From contig OX422185.1 in NCBI GenBank assembly GCA_949130485.1, positions 8,223,127-8,287,126 on the forward strand: a DNA stretch of 64,000 nucleotides, in the 5' to 3' direction. The stretch comes from Agelas oroides (lineage: Eukaryota; Porifera; Demospongiae; Agelasida; Agelasidae). The translations under genes and the position numbers were made by a program. Below, piece by piece: positions 47,707-58,121 of the stretch (position 1 is its first letter; each line of letters begins with the position of its first letter). The notes under the pieces are model-generated. The model ran no database searches. It worked only from the letters and a program-made list of their open reading frames with translations, and was not told the DNA's origin.

Positions 47707-50650
47707 CTCTACTACACTCTACCATGGCCCTCCTTGGCTCTACTTGCCACTACTACACTTTAGCATTGCTCTAACTGGTTCTACTACATTCACCCATGGC
47801 TATACTTGACTCTACTTGACTCTACTACACTCTACCACGGCTCTCCTTGGCTCTAGTTGACTCTACTGCACACTAAGATACTTGGCTCTACTTGACTCTA
47901 CTACACCCAACCAATGCTCAACTTGGCTCTCCTTGACTCTATTACACTCTACCATGGCTCTACTCCATTGTACCATGGTTCTTCTTGACTCTACGTGACT
48001 CTACTACACTCTACCATGGCTCTCCTTGCCTCTACTTGACTCTACTACACCCAACCATGGCTCAACTTGGCTCTCCTTGACTCTAATACACTCTACCACG
48101 GCTCTACTCCATTGTACCATGGCTCTACTTGACGCTACTTGACTGTCGGACATTCTAATATGGCTCCACTTGACTCTACTACACTGACCATACCTCTACT
48201 TGACTCTATATCACTCTGCTACATTTTACCATGGCTGAATATGACTCTACTTGACCCTACTACACTCTATACCATGGCTCTACGTTGCTCTCTTTGGCTC
48301 TACTACACACTACCATGGTTCTACTAGGCTCTACTTGACTCAACTACACTCTGCCTGGGCTCTACTACAATCTACCATGACTCTATACTTGAAACTACGT
48401 GACTCTACTACACTCTACCATGATTCTACCTGGCTCTACTACATTCTACTATGCCTCTACTTGACTCTACATGACTCTACTACATTCTACCATGCCTCTA
48501 ATTGACTCTACTTGCCTCTGTTATACTCTACCATGGCTCTACTTGGCTCTACTACACTCTACCTTGGCTCTACTACACTCCGTTAGAGTCTACTACATTC
48601 TACCACGGTCCTCCTTGGGTCTACACTTTAGCATTGCACTAACTGGTTCTACTACATTCTCCCATGGCTATACTTGACTCTACTTGACTCTACTACATTC
48701 TATCATGGCTCTACTTGGCTCTAGTTGACTCTAATGCACACTAAGATACTTGGCTCTCCTTGACTCTACTACACTCTATCTTGGATCTACTACATTCTAC
48801 CATGGCTCTAATCGACTCTACTTGACTCTACTACCCTCTACAATGGCTCTACCTGGCTCTACTACTTTCTACCATGTCTCCACTTGACTCTACATGACTC
48901 TACTACATTCTACTACGGTTTTACTAGGCTCTACTTGACTCAATTACACTCTACCTTGGCTCTACTACACTCTACCATGGCTCTACTTGGCTCTACTTGA
49001 CTCAACTACACTCTACCTTGGCTCTACTACATTCTACCATGACTCTACTTGAATCTACGTGACTCTACTACACTCTACCATGGCTCTACCTGGCTCTACT
49101 ACATTCTACTATGACTCTACTTGACTCTACATGACTCTACTACACACTACCATGGTTCTACTGGGCTGTACTTGACTCAACTACACTCTACCTGGCTCTA
49201 CTACATTCTACCATGCCTCTACTTGACTCTACATGACTCTACTACATTCTGCAATGGCTCTACTTCACTCTACGTGACTCTGCTATACTCTACCATGGCT
49301 CTACTTGGCTCTACTTGACTCTACTACATTCTACCATGCCTCTACTTGACTCTACTTGCCTCTGTTATACTCTACCATGGCTCTACCTGGCTCTACTACA
49401 CTCTACCTTGGCTCTACTACACTCCGTTACAGTCTACTACACTGTACCATGGCTCTACTTGACTCTACTTGAGTCTACTACATTCTACCATGGCTGTCCT
49501 TGCCTCTACTTGACTCTACTACATTCTACCATGGCTGTCCTTGCCTCTACTTGACTCTACTACACCCAACCATGGCTCAACTTGGCTCTCGTTGACGGTG
49601 TTACACTCTACCGTGGATCTACTCCATTGTACCATGGCTCTACTTGACGCTAGTTGACTGTAGTACATTCTACCATGGGTCAACTTGACTCTACTACACT
49701 CTACCATAGCTCTACTTGACTCTACTTGACTCAACTACACTCTACCTTGACTGTACTACACTCTACCGTGGCTCTACTTGGCTCTACTTGACTCTTCTAC
49801 ATTCGACCATGGTTCTACCTGACTCGACTTGACGCTACTACATTCTACCATTCCTCTACTTGTCTCTATATGACTCCATCACATTTTACCATAGCTCTAC
49901 TTCACTGTACTTGACTCTACTACATTCTACCATGGCTCTACTTGACTCTACTTGACTGTACACTCTACCTTGGCTCTACTAAATTCTACCATGACTCTAC
50001 ATGAAACTACATGACTCTACTACACTCTACCATGCCTCTACTTGACTCTACATGACTCTACTACATTCTACCATGCCTCTACTTGACTCTACGTGCCTCT
50101 GTTGTACTCTACCATGGCTCTACTTGGCTCTACTACACTCTACCTTGGCTCTACTACACTCCGTTAGAGTCTACTACATTCTACCTTGGCCCTCCTTGGC
50201 TCTACTTGCCACTACTACACTTTAGCATTGCTCTAACTGGTTCTACTACATTCTCTCATAGCTATACTTGACTCTACTTGACTCAACTACACTCCACCTT
50301 GGCTCTACTACACTCTTCCATGGCTCTACTTGGCTCTACTTGACTCAACTACACTCTACCTTGGCTCTACTACATTCTACCATGACTCTACTTGAAACTA
50401 CGTGACTCTACTACACTCTACCATGGTTCTACATGTCTCTACTACATTCTACAATAGCTCTACTACATTCTGCCATAGCTCTACTTGACTCTCTATGACT
50501 CTACTACATTCTACGATGGCCCTACTTGACTCTACAACACTCTACCATGGTTCTTCGCAGCACTTGTTGGCTCCACTACACTCTACCATGGCTCTACTTT
50601 GCTCTATCTTGGCTCTACTACACTCTACCATGGCTCTAATTGGCTCTACT

Positions 50651-53600
50651 TGACTCTACTACACTCTACAATGGCTCTACGTGGCTCTACTACATTCTAC
50701 CATGCCTCTACCTGACTCTATATGCGTCTACTACATTCTGCAAAGGGCCTACTTGACTCTCCTTGACGCTACTGCAGTCTACCATGGCTCTACTCGGCTC
50801 TACTTGACTCTACTATACACTACCATGGCTCTACTTGGCTCTACTTGACTATATTACACTGTAGCATGGCTCTAACTGCATGGCTCTACTTCATTGTACC
50901 ACGCCTCTACTTGGCTCTGCATGAGTCTACTACATTCTACCTTGGCTCTACCTGGCTCTACTTCATTCTACTACACTCTACCATGGCTCTTCCTGGCTGT
51001 ACTACATTCTACCATGTCTCGACTTCACTCTACATGACTCTACTACATTTTACGATGGCTGTACAGTCCACTGCACCCTACCATGGCTCTACCTGGATCT
51101 CCTACATTCTACCATGCCTCTACTAGACTCTATATGTGTCTACTAAATTCTACCATGGCTCTACTTCAATCTACGTGACTCTACTGCACACTCCCTTGGC
51201 TCTACTACACTCTACCTTTGCTCTACTACATTCTACCATGGTTCTACTTGACTCTACTTGACTCTACTACACTCTACGATGGCTCTACTACATTCTAGCA
51301 TTGCTCTACTTGACTCTACATGACTCTACTACATTCTACCATGGCTCTGCCACATTCTACCATAGCTCTACTTGACTCTGTATGACTCTACTACATTCTA
51401 CCATGGCTCCACTTGACTCTACTTGACTTTACTGCACTCCACCATCGCTCTACCTGACTATACTACATTCTACCATGCTTCTACTTGACTCTACATGACT
51501 CTACTACATTCTAACATGGCTCTACTTGACTCTACTTGACTCTACGACACTCTACCATGCCTCAACTTGGCTCTACTTGACTCTACTACACCCTACCATG
51601 GCTCTACTGGGCTCTATTTCACTCTTGTATACCCTACCATGGCTCTGCTCCATCCTACCATGGCTCTATACTTGACTCTACTACACTGTATCATGGCTCT
51701 TCTTGGCTCTACTCAAGTCTACTACACTATCTACCTGGCTCTACTTATTGTCTCTACTACATTCTACCATAGCACTAGCACATTCTACCATAGCTCTACT
51801 TGACTCCATATGACGCTACTACATTCTACCATGGCTCTACTTGACTCTACTCGAATCTACTACATTGTACCATGGCTGTACTTGGCTCTACTTGATTGTA
51901 GTACACACTACAATGGCTCTACCTGGCTCCCCTTGGATCTACTAAACTCTACCTTGGCTCTACTTGGCTCTACTTGACTCTACTACACTCTACTCTGGCT
52001 CTACTACATTCTACCATGGCTCAACATGACTCTAATTGACTGTACTATACACTACCATGGCTCTACCTGGCTCTACTACATTCTAGCATGCCTCTACTTG
52101 ACTCTTCTACACTCTGCCATGGCTCTACTTAGCTCTACTTAACTATACTACAATCTACCATGGCTCTATTTGGCTCTACTTGACTCTACTACACTCTACC
52201 ATGGCTCTAGTCCATTGTACCAGGACTCTACTTGACACTACATGACTGTACTACATTCTACCATACTTGACTGTACTACACTGAACCATGGCTCTACTTC
52301 ATTCTACTTAATTCTCCTACATTCTAATATAGTTCTACTCGTCTGTACTTGACTGTACTACATTCTACCATGGGTCAACTTGAGTGTACTTGACTCTACT
52401 ACACTATACCATGGCTCTACATGACTCTACTTGACTCTACTACACTCTACCATCGCTCTACTTGACTCTACTACACACTACCATGGCTCTACTTGGCTCT
52501 ACTTGACTCTACTACACTCTACCATAGCTCTTCCTGGTTCTACTACATTCTACCATGCCTCTTCTTCACTCTACATGACTCTACTACACTCTACCATGAC
52601 TCTAGTTGACACTGCTGCACTCTACCATGCCTCTACTAGCCTTCGTTTGACTCTACTACACACTACAATGGCCGTACAAGGCTCCACTTGATTCTACTTG
52701 ACTCTACTACACACCATCTTGGCTCTACTACACTCTACCTTGGCTGTACTAAATTCTACCATGGATCTACTTGACTCTACTCTACCATGGCTCTTCCTGG
52801 CTCTACTACATTCTACCACGCCTCTCCTTGACGCTACATGACTCTACTACACTCTACAATGGCTCTACGTGGCTCTACTACATTCTACCATGCCTCTACC
52901 TGACTCTATATGCGTCTACTACATTCTGCAAAGGGCCTACTTGACTCTCCTTGACGCTACTGCAGTCTACCATGGCTCTACTCGGCTCTACTTGACTCTA
53001 CTATACACTACCATGGCTCTACTTGGCTCTACTTGACTATATTACACTGTAGCATGGCTCTAACTGCATGGCTCTACTTCATTGTACCACGCCTCTACTT
53101 GGCTCTGCATGAGTCTACTACATTCTACCTTGGCTCTACCTGGCTCTACTTCATTCTACTACACTCTACCATGGCTCTTCCTGGCTGTACTACATTCTAC
53201 CATGTCTCGACTTCACTCTACATGACTCTACTACATTTTACGATGGCTGTACAGTCCACTGCACCCTACCATGGCTCTACCTGGATCTCCTACATTCTAC
53301 CATGCCTCTACTAGACTCTATATGTGTCTACTAAATTCTACCATGGCTCTACTTCAATCTACGTGACTCTACTGCACACTCCCTTGGCTCTACTACACTC
53401 TACCTTTGCTCTACTACATTCTACCATGGTTCTACTTGACTCTACTTGACTCTACTACACTCTACGATGGCTCTACTACATTCTAGCATTGCTCTACTTG
53501 ACTCTACATGACTCTACTACATTCTACCATGGCTCTGCCACATTCTACCATAGCTCTACTTGACTCTGTATGACTCTACTACATTCTACCATGGCTCCAC

Positions 53601-55056
53601 TTGACTCTACTTGACTTTACTGCACTCCACCATCGCTCTACCTGACTATACTACATTCTACCATGCTTCTACTTGACTCTACATGACTCTACTACATTCT
53701 AACATGGCTCTACTTGACTCTACTTGACTCTACGACACTCTACCATGCCTCAACTTGGCTCTACTTGACTCTACTACACCCTACCATGGCTCTACTGGGC
53801 TCTATTTCACTCTTGTATACCCTACCATGGCTCTGCTCCATCCTACCATGGCTCTATACTTGACTCTACTACACTGTATCATGGCTCTTCTTGGCTCTAC
53901 TCAAGTCTACTACACTATCTACCTGGCTCTACTTATTGTCTCTACTACATTCTACCATAGCACTAGCACATTCTACCATAGCTCTACTTGACTCCATATG
54001 ACGCTACTACATTCTACCATGGCTCTACTTGACTCTACTCGAATCTACTACATTGTACCATGGCTGTACTTGGCTCTACTTGATTGTAGTACACACTACA
54101 ATGGCTCTACCTGGCTCCCCTTGGATCTACTAAACTCTACCTTGGCTCTACTTGGCTCTACTTGACTCTACTACACTCTACTCTGGCTCTACTACATTCT
54201 ACCATGGCTCAACATGACTCTAATTGACTGTACTATACACTACCATGGCTCTACCTGGCTCTACTACATTCTAGCATGCCTCTACTTGACTCTTCTACAC
54301 TCTGCCATGGCTCTACTTAGCTCTACTTAACTATACTACAATCTACCATGGCTCTATTTGGCTCTACTTGACTCTACTACACTCTACCATGGCTCTAGTC
54401 CATTGTACCAGGACTCTACTTGACACTACATGACTGTACTACATTCTACCATACTTGACTGTACTACACTGAACCATGGCTCTACTTCATTCTACTTAAT
54501 TCTCCTACATTCTAATATAGTTCTACTCGTCTGTACTTGACTGTACTACATTCTACCATGGGTCAACTTGAGTGTACTTGACTCTACTACACTATACCAT
54601 GGCTCTACATGACTCTACTTGACTCTACTACACTCTACCATCGCTCTACTTGACTCTACTACACACTACCATGGCTCTACTTGGCTCTACTTGACTCTAC
54701 TACACTCTACCATAGCTCTTCCTGGTTCTACTACATTCTACCATGCCTCTTCTTCACTCTACATGACTCTACTACACTCTACCATGACTCTAGTTGACAC
54801 TGCTGCACTCTACCATGCCTCTACTAGCCTTCGTTTGACTCTACTACACACTACAATGGCCGTACAAGGCTCCACTTGATTCTACTTGACTCTACTACAC
54901 ACCATCTTGGCTCTACTACACTCTACCTTGGCTGTACTAAATTCTACCATGGATCTACTTGACTCTACTCTACCATGGCTCTTCCTGGCTCTACTACATT
55001 CTACCACGCCTCTCCTTGACGCTACATGACTCTACTACACTCTACAATGGCTCTAC
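50651..55056. repeat. 2188 bp tandem duplication, apparently identical copies
   Basis: Copy 1 is 50651-52838 and copy 2 is 52839-55026. The 30 bases at the start of each copy occur a third time at 55027-55056, after which the sequence diverges. Every stretch I compared between copies matches exactly, including rare words such as GCAAAGGGCCTACTTGACTC and CTAGCCTTCGTTTGAC, and the translated frames are identical. This contrasts with the divergence of neighbouring units. It is either a very recent unequal exchange or an assembly duplication. Confidence 0.92.
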
Positions 55057-55365
55057 TGAACTCTACTACCTATACTATTTCTCTACCATGGCTCTACTTG
55101 ACTCTACTACACTATACCATTGCTTTGCTTAGCTCTACTTGTCTCTACTAAATTATACCATGGCTCTACCACATTCTACCATGCATAGCTCTACTTGACT
55201 CTATATGACTCTGCTACTTTTCTACCATGGCTCCACTTGACTCTACTTGATCCTACTACACTCTACCATGGCTTCCACTTGACTCAACCACACTCTACCT
55301 TGGCTCTACTACATTCTACCATGGCTCTACTTGAGTCTACTTGACTCTACTACACTATACCTACC

Positions 55366-55716
55366 AGCGGTGATCGCCAGTATGCCGCGAGAGTATCGCA
55401 TGAGACAGCCCGTGTGATCGCATGGTACACCAAGCCCATACCACGAGAACGGGAATGAACGTGGTTCCGCGATATTCCGTGGAATTTTGCGGTACAATAC
55501 GCAATCCAACTGTGAAATATCGTTGCATGCATTAGCTGTTGGCAAGACCTGAAGACTAGATTCTCATACACAGTCGTCAGCTGCCAACTCCAAAAGTTCA
55601 CTTGTAATAAATTTGTCACAGGAAAATGTAATGGTTGGGGTAGGTACAGTTGAAGTTACAGTAGCAGCTCAGCCTGAACTCAACTTGAAAACAAAACTAT
55701 AGCTAGCTGCATAGTC
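55366..55716. other. Unique DNA between the satellite and the BEN-like gene
   Basis: The sequence changes sharply from satellite to non-repetitive DNA, and the first about 140 bases are richer in G+C with several CpG. I recognise no convincing coding exon. The short minus-strand open frames here have no family look. It includes an imperfect palindrome at 55467-55492 and would contain the 3' untranslated end of the minus-strand gene that stops at 55717. No AATAAA is visible on the minus strand in this stretch. Confidence 0.6.
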
Positions 55717-56159
55717 CTAATTCCTTCTCCGTTCATACCAAGTCCTATCATTCAGTTTCCCTAATATTTCTTTCCATCTCTTTACTTCCCTTGGAGATCC
55801 AGGAGCATTTTCGGCTGGATAAAAGTAACGGTAGTGAATATGATCTATAGGGGAAGAGAGAAGTCAGATTAAAGCATACAATCCAAACAGCAGCCAAGCA
55901 TTTAGTACTAGCTGGACAGTAGTATACAACTTTAACTTACAGCGTATTCCCTTGAGATAATCTTGGTTCAGTTTCACCTTGTCCTTCGCTTCTGTGCAGC
56001 ATACTTGATCAGGCCTTTCTCTAAGCTCTTCTTTGAAAATCTCACAGAAAAGTTTTTTCGCAAGCTCGAGATCACCTCCACTACTGTCTTCCAACTCTCG
56101 GACCACCTTAAACTGCAGCTGTGGCACCCAAATCCTCAAATTTGAGGAAGTGGGGTACC
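55717..56159 (-). CDS. Possible BEN-domain protein, last two exons
   Basis: Two exons join cleanly. The first ends at 55941 before a GTAAGTT donor; the second runs 55844-55717 after a pyrimidine-rich CTATAG acceptor and ends in TAG. The 5' border is uncertain: there is no ATG in this frame, so I assume an acceptor near 56160 and further exons upstream that I could not find. The joined protein contains LELAKKLFCEIFKEELRER, then KLNQDYLKGIRYHIHYR, then VKRWKEILGKLNDR. This helical pattern (A-x-x-L-F-x-x-I-F, L-N-x-x-Y-L-x-x-I, and a W about 27 residues further on) is what BEN domains show; these bind DNA or chromatin in animal transcriptional repressors. The family call rests on pattern memory only. 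The intron is 96 bp. The frame is open throughout, so the exons look functional. A sponge-specific helical domain is the alternative. Confidence 0.5.
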
Positions 56160-56733
56160 CTAAGTAGCACCCAGCAGTACCTAACGGAAAAAGTTACCCC
56201 TGTTTAGGAATATAAATTTAATACTGCTAAATTGGCAAATTAAAAAAAAATACACATCATCCAAAACAAATTATATTCTTAACAATACAATGGGTTCAGA
56301 TTTCAAAATCATGAAAATGATGAAACCGTAACATTGGGAGTGTTTAGCGTACATGTCAAAAGCTCAAGAACTAGCCTTGTTCCCAGGACCTCCTCACTTT
56401 AAGAATGGAAAGAGGAGAAGATCCCCGATTTGCGAACGCGTTTCTAGAATGAAGTTGGCTGTGATAGCTCACGTGAACATTATTTTCACAGGTTCTATCA
56501 ATTCCACAAACGTGTTTACATGTCTGTGTATACACATTTTGAAAAGTTCTATAATGCATTATTTCAGTGTATACACATTTTGAAAATAATGTCTGCTATA
56601 CATGTGTAACCTCAAGAAACATTAGAAGTGTAAAAAGTGTTCACAGGCATTGGATGTTACAAATCCAAATAGGGTTCACAGGGCAAACATATCTGCAATA
56701 TAACTTTCACAAGTGTAAAAACATGTTCAGCTA
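56160..56733. other. AT-rich intergenic stretch with a possible repeat remnant
   Basis: I see no convincing gene. The part around 56374-56450 has the phrase CCTTGTTCCCAGGACCTCCT, of a style seen in dispersed repeats of marine invertebrates, but I cannot name an element. A CACGTG E-box core lies at about 56470-56475. The 56640-56730 part already contains scattered GTTCACA words and leads into the 60 bp minisatellite. Missing upstream exons of the BEN-like gene could lie here. Confidence 0.4.
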
Positions 56734-57769
56734 GTGTTCACAATTCAGAAAATGTTCACAAATGTCGATTGATCACATGCTTAGTAACTCTAAACAGTGT
56801 TAAACAGTGTTAAACAGTGTTCACAATTCCAGAAAACGTTCACAAATGTCGATTGATCACATACTTACATGTACTCCAAACAGTGTTCACAATTCCAGAA
56901 AAACATTCACAAATGTCGATTGATCACATACTTACTCTAAACAGTGTTCACAATTCCAGAAAACGTTCACAAATGTCGATTGATCACATACTTACATGTA
57001 CTCCAAACAGTGTTCACAATTCCAGAAAAACATTCACAAATGTCGATTGATCACATACTTACTCTAAACAGTGTTCACAATTCCAGAAAACGTTCACAAA
57101 TGTCGATTGATCACATACCTACTCTAAACAGTGTTCACAATTCCTGAAAACATTCACAAATGTCGATTCTACTCTAAACAGTGTTCACAATTCCTGAAAA
57201 CATTCACAAATGTCGATTGATCACATACTTACTCCAAACAGTGTTCACAATTACAGAAAACGTTCACAAATGTCGATTGATCACATACTTACTCCAAACA
57301 GTGTTCACAATTACAGAAAACGTTCACAAATGTCAATTGATCACATACTTACATGTACTCCAAACAGTGTTCACAATTCCAGAAAAACATTCACAAATGT
57401 CGATTGATCACATACTTACTCTAAACAGTGTTCACAATTCCAGAAAACGTTCACAAATGTCGATTGACCACATACTTACATGTACTCCAAACAGTGTTCA
57501 CAATTCCAAAAAAACATTCACAAATGTCGATTGATCACATACTTACTCTAAACAGTGTTCACAATTCCAGAAAACGTTCACAAATGTCGATTGATCACAT
57601 ACTTACTCTAAACAGTGTTCACAATTCCAGAAAACGTTCACAAATGTCGATTGATCACATACTTACTCTAAACAGTGTTCACAATTCCAGAAAACGTTCA
57701 CAAATGTCGATTGATCACATACTTACTCCAAACAGTGTTCACAATTACAGAAAACGTTCACAAATGTCA
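56734..57769. repeat. 60 bp minisatellite, about 17 units
   Basis: The unit begins AAACAGTGTTCACAATTCC, continues AGAAAACGTTCACAAATGTC and ends GATTGATCACATACTTACTC. Unit starts lie at about 56812, 56878, 56939, 57005, 57066, 57126, 57176, 57236, 57296, 57362, 57423, 57489, 57550, 57610, 57670 and 57730, so spacings are 60, 61 or 66 bp with one shortened 50 bp unit. The 66 bp form carries an inserted CATGTA-type stretch and tends to alternate with the 61 bp form, giving a 127 bp dimer. Each unit holds two GTTCACAA-like words about 19 bp apart and one TGATCA palindrome. A 10 bp step (TAAACAGTGT) is tripled at 56791-56820. Open frames here of up to 119 codons on the plus strand come from the unit being a multiple of three and have no support as genes. 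Confidence 0.95.
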
Positions 57770-57948
57770 AATTATAATACCTCCTGATGCTTAGCTACTT
57801 GTATACCATCATATAGCAGGTACAAAGGCAAGTTTTATCAGGTGTGTTGACAAAAGTGTTTTAACACGATAGCTGTAGTAATGTACAGAAACAACTGCAA
57901 AGGTTAAACACGAGTTTACATAAAACTGGAGTTAACACAATACTGAAG
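57770..57948. other. 3' flank of the P-loop/PHD gene
   Basis: This AT-rich unique stretch lies between the stop codon at 57949 and the minisatellite. It should hold the 3' untranslated region of the minus-strand gene. No AATAAA or ATTAAA is seen on the minus strand here, so the poly(A) site may lie inside the minisatellite or use a variant signal. Confidence 0.4.
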
Positions 57949-58121
57949 TTAGGGAGTCTTTGAACAAATACATGGTAGCCTTTGCTTTTTGCTTGGCCTT
58001 CGTTTGTATCCTAGACATTTCCAGTGGTACCAGCGGGTACACAGGTCACAACCAACCCACAGATTGTCCTCCCCCTCTTGAAATTTCTGCTTGCACACTT
58101 GGCACTGGTCTTCGTCTATAG
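57949..58121 (-). other. Last exon encoding the PHD finger
   Basis: The exon supplies C880-x2-C883, C898-x2-C901, H906-x2-C909 and C924-x-C926, a C4HC3 zinc-binding set with the W-x-G-C-D-x-C and W-Y-H-x-x-C phrases typical of PHD fingers, which read histone H3 tails. The last pair is C-x-C instead of the usual C-x2-C. The protein ends four residues later. Two acceptors six bases apart are possible, so residues A874 and I875 may be absent. Confidence 0.85.

Larger units (their letters stand above)
1..55365. repeat. Giant satellite array with a 31 bp / 10.3 bp modular unit
   Basis: The whole stretch is made of variants of three modules in tandem, typically CTCTACTTGA, then CTCTACTACA, then TTCTACCATGG, giving a unit of about 31 bp. 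Extra modules such as CTCTACTTGG are often inserted, so CCATGG recurs at about 31, 41 or 52 bp. The plus strand is about two thirds pyrimidine and has very little G. Units differ by scattered substitutions, so the array is old overall, but several blocks inside it are near-identical and recent. The array runs off the left edge and stops abruptly at about 55365, where the sequence becomes unique. No open frame exceeds 102 codons. A 31 bp unit shifts frame at each step, so frame is regained only every 93 bp. I see no embedded gene, tRNA or transposon. Centromeric, pericentromeric or subtelomeric location is possible but is inference. Confidence 0.97.

Noticed and set aside
17358-49734. Recurrent minus-strand frames in the satellite starting MVECSR, which look like a protein family
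   Set aside because: They are the reverse reading of one satellite sub-block copied within higher-order repeats. Similarity reflects DNA amplification, not protein selection.
819-54879. Dozens of open frames of 60-102 codons in the satellite, very often exactly 62 codons, with phrases such as TLLHSTMALLDST
   Set aside because: The 31 bp unit returns to frame every 93 bp, so two such cycles between an ATG in CCATGG and a TGA in CTTGACT give 62 codons. The frames exist on both strands, lack splice or start context and follow the DNA repeat exactly. They are not genes.
1-55365. CRISPR-like array, because of regular short repeats
   Set aside because: There are no constant repeats separated by unique spacers; the modules are contiguous and all related, and the neighbouring genes are intron-containing animal genes.
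55350-55619. Two overlapping minus-strand frames of 72 and 89 codons at the satellite border
   Set aside because: Neither has recognisable domain features, and they run into the satellite at their ends. Codon content looks like non-coding unique DNA.
56817-57787. Overlapping plus-strand frames of 65-119 codons across the 60 bp repeat
   Set aside because: The unit length is a multiple of three, so frames stay open automatically in several phases. There is no independent coding signal, and variant 61 and 66 bp units break the frame.
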